38,289 nucleotides of DNA from Erysipelotrichaceae bacterium (GCA_012516665.1 JAAYWN010000043.1:1-38289); one strand, 5' to 3'; shown: positions 7,093 through 16,428, numbered from the stretch's first letter. Numbers and translations are program-made. The notes: generated by a model not told the origin, from the sequence alone.

Positions 7093-7668
7093 TTATCCAA
7101 CCAGGCCCGCAAGAGAAGAGAAGGCAATTGCCATAATGCCTGCAACAACAAAGGCAATTGGGTTTCCCTTGAATGGCTTAGGAATATCACTGCCCTGAAG
7201 TCTTTCACGGATCGTAGCAAAGATGACCAGCATCAGCATAAATCCTGCTGGGGTTGCAATGGAATTGACCATTGTCTGGAAGATATCATAATTCTTTGTG
7301 ATGTTTTCCTGTGCAACATACAGAACTGTACAGTTGGTCGTGATCAATGGAAGATAAATACCAAGCTGACGATACAGTCCTGGAGAATACTTCTTTAAGA
7401 ATAATTCAACGAACTGAACAAACGCTGCGATCAGCAGAATGAAGGTGATCAGTTCCATATACTCCAGCTGAAGCGGTACCAATACAAAGTAATATAAGCA
7501 CCAAGACAGCACCGAAGCACCGAAGATAACGAAGATAACAGCTGCGCCCATGCCGACAGCAGAATCCAGCTTGGTGGATACGCCCATGAATGGGCACATG
7601 CCTAAGAACTTGGTCAAGACAATGTTATTGATCAGCATTGCGCTGATGAATAAGGCAAATAAATTCAT
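7093..7668 (-). CDS. rnfA: Rnf complex membrane subunit A
   Basis: 191 residues with six membrane helices, the normal RnfA length. The two conserved half-membrane cysteines that hold the iron centre shared with RnfE are present: C25 in GMCPFMG and C113 in TTNCTVLY. The ribosome binding site AAGGAGG lies inside the last codons of rnfE. RnfA and RnfE form the inverted-topology core that passes electrons across the membrane while the complex moves Na+ or H+. Confidence 0.96.
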   Translation of the reverse strand: MNLFALFISAMLINNIVLTKFLGMCPFMGVSTKLDSAVGMGAAVIFVIFGASVLSWCLYYFVLVPLQLEYMELITFILLIAAFVQFVELFLKKYSPGLYRQLGIYLPLITTNCTVLYVAQENITKNYDIFQTMVNSIATPAGFMLMLVIFATIRERLQGSDIPKPFKGNPIAFVVAGIMAIAFSSLAGLVG

Positions 7669-7670
7669 AC

Positions 7671-8333
7671 TTACTTAACCTCCTTCTTTGCGGACTTCTG
7701 AGCAACGCTCTCTTTATAGACCGCAACAGCTGCAGCTAAGCAGGCAAAAGTGAAGAAAGCGCCCGTTTCGCCGGTCATGAATGGAATCGTATAAGATTCC
7801 GGAATAATGCGCCATGAGAAAATGACCGCATTGGTAAATGGATTTGCTAAAGACAGAACACCAGTGCCTATGATCTGACGGATCAGGGACATGCACAGAA
7901 GAGAGCATGTATAGGCTAGGCCCATCTGCAGACCATCCAGTGCGGATTCTCCGACACTGTGATTGCAGGCAAAAGCCTCTGCTCTTCCCAAGATGATGCA
8001 GTTGACAACGATCAGAGATAGGAATGCACCCAATGCTGTATACAGATCAGGTGTATATGCATGCATGAACATTTCCAGAATTGTTACCAGTGTAGCAATG
8101 ACAACAATATAAACTGGAATATGAATGTCATCCGGTGTGATCTTGGCGATCATTGAGATAACGATATTTGAAAGCACTAAGACTACGATAACACCTACGC
8201 CCATGCCGATAGCATTGTTAACAGATGTAGAAATTGCCAGCGTAGAGCAGATGCCCAGATACAGTCCGAAGACTGGATTCTCAGTGATCAGCTTTGAGAA
8301 AAAGCTTGGTTTCTTTTCATTGTTTTCGCTCAT
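7671..8333 (-). CDS. rnfE: Rnf complex membrane subunit E
   Basis: 220 residues, six membrane helices, homologous to RnfA/NqrD. The conserved cysteines are C29 (LGICSTLAI) and C112 (VVNCIILG). A perfect AAGGAGG site precedes the ATG. It ends 3 nt before rnfA starts. It pairs with RnfA around the intramembrane iron-sulfur centre. Confidence 0.96.
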   Translation of the reverse strand: MSENNEKKPSFFSKLITENPVFGLYLGICSTLAISTSVNNAIGMGVGVIVVLVLSNIVISMIAKITPDDIHIPVYIVVIATLVTILEMFMHAYTPDLYTALGAFLSLIVVNCIILGRAEAFACNHSVGESALDGLQMGLAYTCSLLCMSLIRQIIGTGVLSLANPFTNAVIFSWRIIPESYTIPFMTGETGAFFTFACLAAAVAVYKESVAQKSAKKEVK

Positions 8334-8345
8334 AAGTGACCTCCT

Positions 8346-9299
8346 TTATTGCTGAGCCGCAGCTTTGAGAGCTGCTGCCGCCATGCCTTTTACGGCTTTT
8401 GAAGTAAATGTAGCGCCTGACATTGCATCAATGGATGAATCCAATGTTGCGCCATTGAAGACAGAAGCATCAGAATACCATGCATCTCCCATGCCATCGC
8501 CATTGTCTTTGCCAGTCAGACCTGTGATAGAAGTGATTGCGCCATCCTTGACAAGGACCGTAGCTGTTACTTCTGCACTTTCGAATCCTGTTGCATGGCA
8601 TGCAAAGGCACCGGAAGATGTTGCTGTACAGGATGCTTTCGCACTGGAGTAATCTCCTGTACCAAGCGTATCAGATACTTTTGTACCGGAGGATGCTGAA
8701 GCACTTGAAGTAGCACCGCTGTTAGTGGTTGCTCCGCTTGTTGCAGCAGAAGAAGCCTGAGAAGCAGGTTCGCCCGAGATATTAGCAATCGAATTGAAGA
8801 TTGATTCAGCCTGCTTGACAGCAGCCCCGACAGCACTTGTTGTGATGGTAGCCCCTGAGATCAAAGGCATTGCATCCAAAGAAGTAAGTTTTTTCACTTG
8901 GTCAGCATAGTCCTGATCAAAAGCCAATGATCCTTTGCCGGAAGTCTCCTGCTGTTCAAGAGCCATATATCCTGCAATTGTTCCATCATTGTTGAAGGCA
9001 ATGGCAAACTTGAAACCGGAAGAACTGTATCCTGTATTATGGAGCGTAAAGATGTAGCCTTTTCCTTCTGCTTCATAGATACCATCTACAAGATCTGTAT
9101 CCTTAGTAACATACTTGGATGTCACATCCGTGAAAGAAGCATCCGGATAGAATTGATTCAATGTTGTTTTTACAGCTGCAAGTGCATTGTCTGTAATGAT
9201 CGGCTTTGTTACTGCATTGACTGCAGCTAAGCATGCGCCAGCCACAGAACATACAACAGCTAAGAGGATCGTTTTATACATACTGGAATTTTTATCCAT
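8346..9299 (-). CDS. rnfG: RnfG with two FMN-binding domains
   Basis: 317 residues from the ATG at 9299, which has GAGGAGG 9 nt upstream; an ATG at 9317 overlaps rnfD and has no site. An N-terminal membrane anchor (about 7-30) leads into the usual RnfG extracytoplasmic FMN domain with SGAT at 148-151. A Ser/Ala/Thr-rich linker (about 175-215) then joins a second FMN_bind domain with its own SGAT at 294-297. In typical RnfG (about 180-220 residues) only the first domain is present. Threonines T151 and T297 would each be flavinylated through a phosphoester bond by ApbE. Two flavins would extend the electron path or reach an extracellular acceptor. Confidence 0.92.
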   Translation of the reverse strand: MDKNSSMYKTILLAVVCSVAGACLAAVNAVTKPIITDNALAAVKTTLNQFYPDASFTDVTSKYVTKDTDLVDGIYEAEGKGYIFTLHNTGYSSSGFKFAIAFNNDGTIAGYMALEQQETSGKGSLAFDQDYADQVKKLTSLDAMPLISGATITTSAVGAAVKQAESIFNSIANISGEPASQASSAATSGATTNSGATSSASASSGTKVSDTLGTGDYSSAKASCTATSSGAFACHATGFESAEVTATVLVKDGAITSITGLTGKDNGDGMGDAWYSDASVFNGATLDSSIDAMSGATFTSKAVKGMAAAALKAAAQQ

Positions 9300-9313
9300 A
9301 TTCAGTATCCTCC

Positions 9314-10447
9314 TCACATTTCACTGACAGATATGTCAGTGATCTCCGCTGCTGTATTCTCTCTTGCAGCAGATGCCGTTGAAGATGTCTTAGGAGCAAG
9401 CATCGAGCCGACAAAGAAAGCAGTCACAATAGCAATAGCAGAAATGATAACTGCCCGCTTCATAAACGTTGAAGCATTCTTGATCTGATTGCCAGAGAAT
9501 GCCTTATCAATTGCCGGTGTCAGCATATTCATTAATAAGATAGAGAATAAGACACCATCTGGAAGATTGCTCCGCCAGCGGATGACCAGAGTCAGGCAGG
9601 CTGTGCAGATACCAAAGACAACTCTGCCGCCAATGGTAACCGGCGTTGATACAGGATCTGTCATCATAAAGACAGCTCCGAACAGGACACCGCCGCTGAT
9701 AACGTTGAATAGACCGTATTCAAAGCCCGCGCCCTTCATCAGTCCAACAATTCCAGAAATAACAAATATTGTTACAACATAGCTGACACTGAGATGCCAA
9801 TCAATATCCTTCTTCCATAATAGGTAGAGAAAGCATAAGATCAGCAGCAATGCACAGCTTCCGCCGATGACGGATGCATAATTCCCCAAGAAGAAGCTCT
9901 TGAGGCCGCCAAACTGATTCAGGAAAGCACTGAAGGCACTTGAATCCATGATCCAGCCTGTGGACTTGATCGTTGTAACAGGTGTTGCACCAGTCGAAAT
10001 ATCCGATGCAACAGATGCACTGAAGGAATTCATGATCAATGCTTCGCCGAAAGCCGCTGGGTTGAAGATATTCTGGCCAAAGCCGCCGAACACCATCTTA
10101 CCAAAGACAATGGCGACGATCACGGCAACGATGACAGCGTAATAACTGACTTCCAAGCGAGTGATCAGAACTAAGATCAAAGCAGTTACCCAGCCATAGG
10201 AATGGAAGATCTCTTTCCAATCCTTGCCCGTCGCCTTGAACCAGATGATCTCTGTGACCTCGGCCGCGATGACCGCGAACAGAGCCATTAAGAATACTCT
10301 CAAGCCATACATTGCACCATAGGATACACTGTACCAAACAATCGAGAACAGCAGAACTGCCAGCAGGCAGAACGTGACGTCCCACATGATTCCAGTTGTG
10401 CTCTGTTCAGAACGATAGTTCGGGGATGGTCTGTATGAAATTTTCAT
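9314..10447 (-). CDS. rnfD: Rnf complex membrane subunit D
   Basis: 377 residues with about ten membrane helices, homologous to NqrB. The motif DPVSTPVT at the covalent FMN site is visible in the second half, in the stretch MMTDPVSTPVTIGGR. The site GGGAGGAAG precedes the ATG, and rnfC ends 2 nt upstream. A Ser/Ala/Thr-rich C-terminal tail of about 25 residues follows the last helix. It is the main candidate for coupling flavin redox chemistry to ion transport. Confidence 0.95.
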   Translation of the reverse strand: MKISYRPSPNYRSEQSTTGIMWDVTFCLLAVLLFSIVWYSVSYGAMYGLRVFLMALFAVIAAEVTEIIWFKATGKDWKEIFHSYGWVTALILVLITRLEVSYYAVIVAVIVAIVFGKMVFGGFGQNIFNPAAFGEALIMNSFSASVASDISTGATPVTTIKSTGWIMDSSAFSAFLNQFGGLKSFFLGNYASVIGGSCALLLILCFLYLLWKKDIDWHLSVSYVVTIFVISGIVGLMKGAGFEYGLFNVISGGVLFGAVFMMTDPVSTPVTIGGRVVFGICTACLTLVIRWRSNLPDGVLFSILLMNMLTPAIDKAFSGNQIKNASTFMKRAVIISAIAIVTAFFVGSMLAPKTSSTASAARENTAAEITDISVSEM

Positions 10448-10449
10448 GT

Positions 10450-11769
10450 TTATCTTCCTCCCTTTGCTTTCTTATCCTTCTGCATCTGCAGCTGAATGAG
10501 CCTCTTGCCTTTGCGGACATTCTCTGTAACATCGATCTTTGAAGGACATACATACGTGCATAAACCGCACTCAATGCAGTCCATAACAGATAATTTAGCC
10601 AAAGCATCCTTATCCATTTTCTTTGCAGCTGCCGCAATATTGACTGGCTCCAGGCCAGAAGGACAATGTTCTGTGCATTTCCCGCAGCGCAAGCATGCAA
10701 CACTGTCAATTGGTTCATTTTTCAGGACCGTCAGGCCATTATTCTGCGGACAGATCACAAAAGTATCATTTGGAATTGCTTTGCCCATCATCGGTCCGCC
10801 GGCAATCACCAGAACATCATCAACACCGTCAGCATATCCGCCGACTGCTTCAATGACTTCGTGAGCAGGTGTTCCAATCGGCACAATAATATTCTGCGGC
10901 TGCTTCAGAGCATTGCCTGAAACGGTCAGCACCTTATGAATGATCGGCATGCCATTGATGATCGCATCGCCTAAAGCAATAGCGGTCGAAGCATTGTTCA
11001 GCACGCATCCTGCTTCCATCGGAAGTCTGTCATAGCGCTTCCCTGTCAGTTCATAGACCAGCACACGCTCCCAGCCCATTGGGTACTTATCCGGTACTGT
11101 ACGGATCTCGATCGGTGTACCGCTGAAGGCAGTCTGCAGTGCAGAAATCTGGTCCTTCTTATCTTCCTTGATTGCAATGCATCCCTTCTCTGCTTTTGAA
11201 AGTTTGAACAGAGCAAGTACACCTGTTTTCAATAAGGATAAGTTGGCTTCAATATTCTTGTAGTCAGAAGTCAAATAAGGTTCGCATTCCACTGCATTGA
11301 CAATGAATAGTTTTACATTCTCCGGCTTCATATACTTGACATAGGTAGGGAAGCCTGCCCCGCCAAGTCCTAACATTCCTGCGTTCTTTACGAAATCCAG
11401 CAGTTCCTGCCAGCTGGCTTTTTCATAATCAAACTCCGCAAAAGCACGCACAGCTGTGTTCTTGTGGTCATTCTGGATTCTTAAATGTTCACCCTGCGTC
11501 ATGCCAGAAGTCATGAATTTCTCAATGCCGGTAACTGTTCCAGATACTGGCGAGAAGATAGGCAGGTAAAAGTGGTCGTTTCTTTCTGCGACCTTTGTAC
11601 CGATCGAAACTTCATCTCCAACTTTCACACACGGTGTGCATGCAGCGTTTCCGTTATATAACGGCACCCATACCACATCCGGATCCATTGACTTCAGGAC
11701 TTCTTTGCCCAGCGTCAGATCCTTATGCCCATTGAGATGTTCATTCATCGGTCCCTGTAAAAATGACAT
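10450..11769 (-). CDS. rnfC: Rnf complex subunit C (NADH dehydrogenase-like, two 4Fe-4S clusters)
   Basis: 439 residues from the ATG at 11769, which has GGGAGGAG 5 nt upstream; earlier ATGs at 11787/11784 lie in or before that site. Order of parts: N-terminal RnfC barrel, the NuoF-like nucleotide/FMN fold with GLGGAGFPTYVKY, a SLBB-like region, and two ferredoxin motifs (CLRCGKCTEHCP and CIECGLCTYVCP) near the C-terminus. RnfC is the peripheral subunit that oxidises or reduces NAD. It is the first gene of the operon rnfC-D-G-E-A-x-B, the same order as in clostridia. Confidence 0.96.
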   Translation of the reverse strand: MSFLQGPMNEHLNGHKDLTLGKEVLKSMDPDVVWVPLYNGNAACTPCVKVGDEVSIGTKVAERNDHFYLPIFSPVSGTVTGIEKFMTSGMTQGEHLRIQNDHKNTAVRAFAEFDYEKASWQELLDFVKNAGMLGLGGAGFPTYVKYMKPENVKLFIVNAVECEPYLTSDYKNIEANLSLLKTGVLALFKLSKAEKGCIAIKEDKKDQISALQTAFSGTPIEIRTVPDKYPMGWERVLVYELTGKRYDRLPMEAGCVLNNASTAIALGDAIINGMPIIHKVLTVSGNALKQPQNIIVPIGTPAHEVIEAVGGYADGVDDVLVIAGGPMMGKAIPNDTFVICPQNNGLTVLKNEPIDSVACLRCGKCTEHCPSGLEPVNIAAAAKKMDKDALAKLSVMDCIECGLCTYVCPSKIDVTENVRKGKRLIQLQMQKDKKAKGGR

Positions 11770-11797
11770 ATGGTCTCCTCCCATCAAAACAGAGTGA

Positions 11798-11806
11798 ATT
11801 ATAGCA
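11798..11806 (-). promoter_or_regulatory. rnf operon promoter (extended -10)
   Basis: Minus-strand TGC-TATAAT with -10 at 11803-11798. It gives a leader of about 20 nt with a strong ribosome binding site. The -35 is weak. Confidence 0.65.
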
Positions 11807-11941
11807 TCTTTTTCTTTATTTATGCAGTTTCTTAATCAGTTTACCAACAATTGACTTGGCAATTCTGCTTCTTTGTATTATTTCTTTGAATATTTCATCA
11901 ATTGTTCAGGTGAGCAGATGTTAGGCACTTTGTTGAAGTTC

Positions 11942-11950
11942 TGCTATAAT
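11942..11950 (+). promoter_or_regulatory. apbE promoter (extended -10), nearly leaderless
   Basis: TGC-TATAAT with -10 at 11945-11950. A start seven nt downstream (about 11957) is only 2 nt from the ATG at 11959, and there is no ribosome binding site. Confidence 0.6.
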
Positions 11951-11958
11951 CGGTCAAT

Positions 11959-13095
11959 ATGACAAAGAAAAACATATGCAAAATCGTACTGTCCGCCCTT
12001 CTGCTGACAGGCTGTTCCTCAAATGCGGCATCAGCCGCTTCAGCATCAACTTCCGCTGAAGCCTATAAGAATACAAATCTTGATGCCGGTATCTTTGATA
12101 CAACTTATGCGTACCAGGAAGCTCCAAAAACAGATGAAAGCGCAGCGCACTATCAGAGCTCTTTAACAGAATTGAAAGAATACAGCGATCTCTATGATAT
12201 CTACAACAATTATGACGGTATCAATAATCTGAAGACGATCAATGACAATGCCGGCATTCAGCCAGTAAAGGTCGATCAGAAGATCATAGATATGCTGAAA
12301 CTGGCCAAACAATTCTATGTCTATTCGGATGGTGAATTTGATATCACGATGGGCGCCGTCCTGAAGATATGGCATACCTACCGTGAAAGCGGCATCAAGC
12401 TGAATGAGCAGGGACAGAATGCCCCTATTCCATCCCAGGAAGAATTGGATGCAGTAAAGTCAGAGAGCGGCTGGGACAAAGTCATCATCGATGAAGATGC
12501 CAGCACCGTCTATATCACAGATGCTGCTGTTTCCTTAGATGTCGGCGGCATTGCCAAAGGCTATGCCACAGAACAGGTCGCAGCGGATCTTGAAAAGCAG
12601 GATATCAGCGGCGGCTATGTCAACGTCGGACGGAACATCCGTCTGCTTGGGGCAAAAGCCGATGGTTCGCAATGGCGCATCGGCATTACCAATCCAGGCA
12701 GTTCCACCGGAGATTCCTTAGTGGCTCTGGATGTAGAACCATCCTATTCCGTAGTCACTTCAGGCGATTATGAACGGTATTACACAGGGACCGACGGCAA
12801 TCGATATTCACATATTATTGATCCGCAGACCCTCTTTCCTGCCACCTACTATCACAGTGTAACGATCATCGCAGATGATTCCGGTGTTGCTGACTGTCTC
12901 TCCACAACGCTTTTTACAATGAGCGTGGCTGATGGCAAAAAAGCACTGGCCGCTTATGAAGCAGCCTCGGGGAAAAAAGTTTCCGCCGTATGGATCATGG
13001 ATCCTGATAAGGCACAGAATGAGACCGGAAAAACAGAAGGAAGCTATTTTGTCACATATACTGATGACATCAAGGATGATCTGATATGGTATTGA
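11959..13095 (+). CDS. apbE: ApbE-type FAD:protein FMN transferase, lipoprotein
   Basis: 378 residues. A lipoprotein signal ends at LLLTGC (C19), so the enzyme is anchored on the outer face. The ApbE fold follows, with DGEFDITMGAVLKIWHTY, the SLDVGGIAKGYA motif, and the metal-site region ending in HIIDPQT. ApbE moves FMN from FAD to a threonine in S/T-GAT motifs, here the two in RnfG and the one in RnfD. Its placement divergent from the rnf operon fits that role. One departure is the usual N-x-G-G-N motif, which reads NVGRNI at about residue 222. The gene starts without a ribosome binding site. The next gene begins 10 nt before its stop. Confidence 0.93.
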   Translation: MTKKNICKIVLSALLLTGCSSNAASAASASTSAEAYKNTNLDAGIFDTTYAYQEAPKTDESAAHYQSSLTELKEYSDLYDIYNNYDGINNLKTINDNAGIQPVKVDQKIIDMLKLAKQFYVYSDGEFDITMGAVLKIWHTYRESGIKLNEQGQNAPIPSQEELDAVKSESGWDKVIIDEDASTVYITDAAVSLDVGGIAKGYATEQVAADLEKQDISGGYVNVGRNIRLLGAKADGSQWRIGITNPGSSTGDSLVALDVEPSYSVVTSGDYERYYTGTDGNRYSHIIDPQTLFPATYYHSVTIIADDSGVADCLSTTLFTMSVADGKKALAAYEAASGKKVSAVWIMDPDKAQNETGKTEGSYFVTYTDDIKDDLIWY

Positions 13096-13928
13096 TCGAT
13101 ATCCTGCTGGATTCACTGAGCGATGTCGTTAAGATCATTCCTTTCTTATTTATTATTTATCTGCTCTTAGAGTTCATGGAACATGAAGCCGGTCATAAGA
13201 TGGAACACTTCTTAGAAAAGCACCGCCGGCTGAATCCGATCATGGGCACGATCATGGGCCTGATCCCTTCCTGCGGCTTTGCCGGAGCAGCATCGTCGCT
13301 GTTTGCGACCGGTGTAATCTCAGCCGGCACGCTGATTGCTGTCTATCTGTCATCTTCCGATGAAATGCTTTCTATCATGTTGAGCATGCAGGCACCTTTC
13401 AGCAAGATCTGGCCGATCCTGTTCGTCAAACTGATCGTGGCCGGCATCGCCGGTATCATCATTGACCGCTTCTCTAAAAAGCGCAGCATCGATGTAGAAG
13501 AATTTTGTGAACGTGAACATGATGATCATGCGCATGGCATCTTCTATTCAGCTGCTATGCATACAATGCAGGTAACTGTTTGGCTGCTGCTGATCACCCT
13601 GGTCTTCAATCTGATCGTTGCCTGGATCGGCGAGGACAGTCTGCGGATGTTTGTTTCTTCCTATCCAAATCAGTCTGTATTTGCAGCAACTCTGATCGGC
13701 ATGATTCCTTCCTGTGCTTCTTCAATCCTGCTGACCAAGATGTATCTTGAAGGGGTCATCGGCTTTGCGGCAGTATGTGCTGGCTTGCTAGTCAATGCCG
13801 GCACCGGCATGATGGTCCTTTGGCGGGTCAATCCAAATCTGAAAGAAAACTTCCAGATCATGTTCCTGACTTGGCTCTGCGGTCTGATCGGCGGTCTGCT
13901 GATCGAACTGATCCTTGTCCTGATATAA
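13086..13928 (+). CDS. Putative metal/arsenic efflux permease (ArsP_2 family)
   Basis: 280 residues with about eight membrane helices split by a His/Asp/Glu-rich cytosolic loop (EREHDDHAHG, about 139-148). The two halves each start with the same motif, GLIPSCGFAG in the first and GMIPSCASSI in the second, followed by a glycine/serine-rich helix, so it looks like an internal duplication. This matches the Pfam 'putative 10TM heavy-metal exporter' group. The transported ion is not proven. The conserved Cys and the histidine loop suggest a thiol-binding metal ion or oxyanion. The overlap with apbE (10 nt) shows the two are translated together. Confidence 0.75.
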   Translation: MVLIDILLDSLSDVVKIIPFLFIIYLLLEFMEHEAGHKMEHFLEKHRRLNPIMGTIMGLIPSCGFAGAASSLFATGVISAGTLIAVYLSSSDEMLSIMLSMQAPFSKIWPILFVKLIVAGIAGIIIDRFSKKRSIDVEEFCEREHDDHAHGIFYSAAMHTMQVTVWLLLITLVFNLIVAWIGEDSLRMFVSSYPNQSVFAATLIGMIPSCASSILLTKMYLEGVIGFAAVCAGLLVNAGTGMMVLWRVNPNLKENFQIMFLTWLCGLIGGLLIELILVLI

Positions 13929-13977
13929 AAAAGGGATCCTTTCTGTCCTGCATCGGCAGAAACTGAGGATCCCTTTT
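13929..13977. terminator. Bidirectional terminator
   Basis: AAAAGGGATCCT/AGGATCCCTTTT arms (13929-13940 with 13966-13977) with a second inner TTTCTG/CAGAAA stem. It separates the apbE/permease unit from the convergent MATE gene. Confidence 0.85.
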
Positions 13978-13978
13978 C

Positions 13979-15367
13979 TTATGCCTGCACAGAAGATGCA
14001 TCCTTAGGCAGCGATTTCAAGAAGATGACCAGGAATGGTACCGTGATCAAAGCGGACAGGATCTCACTGACGCTCTGTGCCATCTCTAAGCCATACAGTC
14101 CCAAAGTCCAATTCAGCAGGAGGACCGTTGGAATCAGCACCAATCCGCTTCTTAAAGCAGCTAAGAAAGTTGCTGCCGTGCTTTTCCCAATGGATTGGAA
14201 CAGCATGTTTCCATACATAGATATCGGCATCAGTACCAAAGAAATACATTGATAGCGCATAGCGACAGCACCGATCATCGTGACTTCCGGATCATCGCGG
14301 AAGAACGCAACAAATGTTTCTGCTTTGACAAAAGCGAGAATGCTCAGGATGACCATCAATGCGGTGCCAAGCTTCAAAGCAAACAGGAAGCCAGCTTTGA
14401 CACGCTGATATTTTTTAGCTCCATAATTAAAGGCAGAAACAGGCTGAAAGCCCTGACCGATACCTATAGCAACACAGAAGAGAAAGTTAACAATTCTGGT
14501 AACGATAGAAATAGCAGCCACAGCCGCATCTCCATAGCCGCCGGCACATACATTCAGGATCATAGTAGAAGCACTGTTCAGACCCTGTCTAGCTAAAGAA
14601 GGAAGACCTGTACTGATAATATTGCGAAAGACCAAGAACTGTCTCGTAAAATATTTTATATTGAATTTTGACTGTGTTCTTCCCTGCAGATACGGCAGCA
14701 GAAGAATGAACATAGATATATATTCTGAGATCGTTGTCGAAAGACCGGCACCGCCGATGCCCATATGGAAGACATCAACAAAGATATAATCTCCTAAAAT
14801 ATTGAGCAGACCGCCAGCCGTCAGACCGAACATGGCAAAGACTGCTTTTCCCTCATACCTCAGAATATTGTTCATCACACAGGAAGATGTCATGGCCGGA
14901 CCGGCAAGCAAGATATAGAAAGCATACGTTCTGGCATAAGGAAGAATCGTATCTGTACTGCCAAGCATGCGCATCAGCGGATCCATGCATGCATATCCCA
15001 GGATCATCACGGCAAGACCGGCTAAGATCGAAGACCAGAAAGAAGTGCTGGCATATTCATGGGCAGCATTGACATTGCGGTCTCCCAGCTGACGGGCAAT
15101 ATTCGATCCGGCACCATGTCCGAACATAAAGCCGAAAGCCTGCAGGATCGCCATCAAACCAAAAACAATGCCTGTTGCACCGGAAGCACTGGTTGAGATC
15201 GTGCCGACAAAATATGTATCTGCCATATTATAAATGCTTGTTACCAGCATGGAGATAATGGTCGGAATGCCCAATGACAGGATCAGCTTAGAGACTGGTG
15301 TTTCGGTCATTTTGATATACTGTTTTTTCTGTTCTTCATTGCTCATCCTGTTATGATACTGCCGCAT
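13979..15367 (-). CDS. MATE-family multidrug/sodium antiporter
   Basis: 462 residues, twelve membrane helices in two MatE domains. The family signature is near the N-terminus, with PTIISMLVTSIYNMADTYFVG. It would export cationic drugs or metabolites in exchange for Na+ or H+; the substrate cannot be read. Three starts are possible (15367, 15346 for MSNEE, and 15310 for MTETP), none with a strong ribosome binding site. The terminator of the upstream DUF362 gene ends about 20 nt before, so it needs its own very close promoter or read-through. Confidence 0.9.
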   Translation of the reverse strand: MRQYHNRMSNEEQKKQYIKMTETPVSKLILSLGIPTIISMLVTSIYNMADTYFVGTISTSASGATGIVFGLMAILQAFGFMFGHGAGSNIARQLGDRNVNAAHEYASTSFWSSILAGLAVMILGYACMDPLMRMLGSTDTILPYARTYAFYILLAGPAMTSSCVMNNILRYEGKAVFAMFGLTAGGLLNILGDYIFVDVFHMGIGGAGLSTTISEYISMFILLLPYLQGRTQSKFNIKYFTRQFLVFRNIISTGLPSLARQGLNSASTMILNVCAGGYGDAAVAAISIVTRIVNFLFCVAIGIGQGFQPVSAFNYGAKKYQRVKAGFLFALKLGTALMVILSILAFVKAETFVAFFRDDPEVTMIGAVAMRYQCISLVLMPISMYGNMLFQSIGKSTAATFLAALRSGLVLIPTVLLLNWTLGLYGLEMAQSVSEILSALITVPFLVIFLKSLPKDASSVQA

Positions 15368-15388
15368 CTGTCTTTTGTCACATGCATA

Positions 15389-15412
15389 GAAAAAGAAGGA
15401 TCTCTCCTTCTT
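15389..15412 (-). terminator. Terminator of the DUF362 gene
   Basis: Minus-strand AGAAGGA/TCCTTCT arms with a GAGA loop, then a run of five to six T. It starts at the stop codon. Confidence 0.8.
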
Positions 15413-16428
15413 CAGCGCTGTATGATCTTTGGCGCATTGAATGGAACAACATCTGTGACAGCTCCTGCCGCATCGATCTCTGTTCCCTCATGATCCAGAT
15501 CGATCAGATGATAACGGCGATTCCCCATCCCAAGTTCATTCATGTATGAGAGCTGGCGCAGCCCATGCCGCGATTGGACCCGCTCCACAAAATCATGATG
15601 ATCCTTATCATTCATCGCATAGATCATATCGATGGATGCCTGATCGATCGCACAGATATCCAAGGAAGCCAAGATACCGACATTCGGCGTCACGACCGGT
15701 GCAGCCTGGATGCCTTCACAGTCGCAGGATACCGACATATTGCGCATCACATTTATGAAAGCGATCTGACTGCCGAAATGATCCACTGTTGCTTTGGCAG
15801 ATTCGGTAAACCGTTCCATAAATTCTTCTTCCTTGATATCCCACATATTCGGCTGTCCCGGCGTTGTATGGATCTCTTTTTTGCCAATCCTGCCATCTGC
15901 ACACCCGATACCGATATTCTTGTTGGAGCCCCCGAAGCCTCCCTGCGTATGTCCCTTAAAATGCGTCAGGACAAGCATCGAGTCATAGTTCAGTTCATGC
16001 GATCCAACATGCATCTCAGTGAACCATTTTCCGTTTTTGACCGGCAGTGCAGTGACCCCATCTTCATCCATGATATCGACAGGACAGAATGTCCAGCCAT
16101 TGACCTGCAGTGTCTCACGATGCTTTTCAGTCGTATAGCGGTCACCGTCATAATACGTATTCGTTTCCACGATCGTCCCATCCGGGATCTCCTTGGACAT
16201 CAGTTCTTTCACCCAAGGCCGCGGCAGAATATTCGGTCCATGTTTTTCACCGGTGTGAAGCTTCACAGCAATCTTTCCCTTCAGTACTGATCCAATCTTT
16301 TCGTATGCTTTGATCAATCCGGCAGCCGAAAGATCCCGCGTAAAATACACAATTGATTCTTCGCCCGTACGTTCACTGTACGGCAGATACTTTGAGCCAT
16401 CTTTTTCCTGCATTATTTTTTCTGTCAT
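15412..16428 (-). CDS. DUF362 domain protein
   Basis: 338 residues. The DUF362 core is visible from about residue 50 (GKIAVKLHTGE) through LTHFKGHTQGGFGGSNKNIGIGCADG, a conserved Gly-rich segment with a cysteine, to the end. Many DUF362 proteins also carry two 4Fe-4S clusters. Here I see no CxxCxxC motif, only SCDCEG at about residue 242, so this is the cluster-free form. The biochemical function is not established. A TGC-TATAAT promoter (16457-16452) and a GGAG site support it as a single-gene unit. Confidence 0.82.
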   Translation of the reverse strand: MTEKIMQEKDGSKYLPYSERTGEESIVYFTRDLSAAGLIKAYEKIGSVLKGKIAVKLHTGEKHGPNILPRPWVKELMSKEIPDGTIVETNTYYDGDRYTTEKHRETLQVNGWTFCPVDIMDEDGVTALPVKNGKWFTEMHVGSHELNYDSMLVLTHFKGHTQGGFGGSNKNIGIGCADGRIGKKEIHTTPGQPNMWDIKEEEFMERFTESAKATVDHFGSQIAFINVMRNMSVSCDCEGIQAAPVVTPNVGILASLDICAIDQASIDMIYAMNDKDHHDFVERVQSRHGLRQLSYMNELGMGNRRYHLIDLDHEGTEIDAAGAVTDVVPFNAPKIIQR

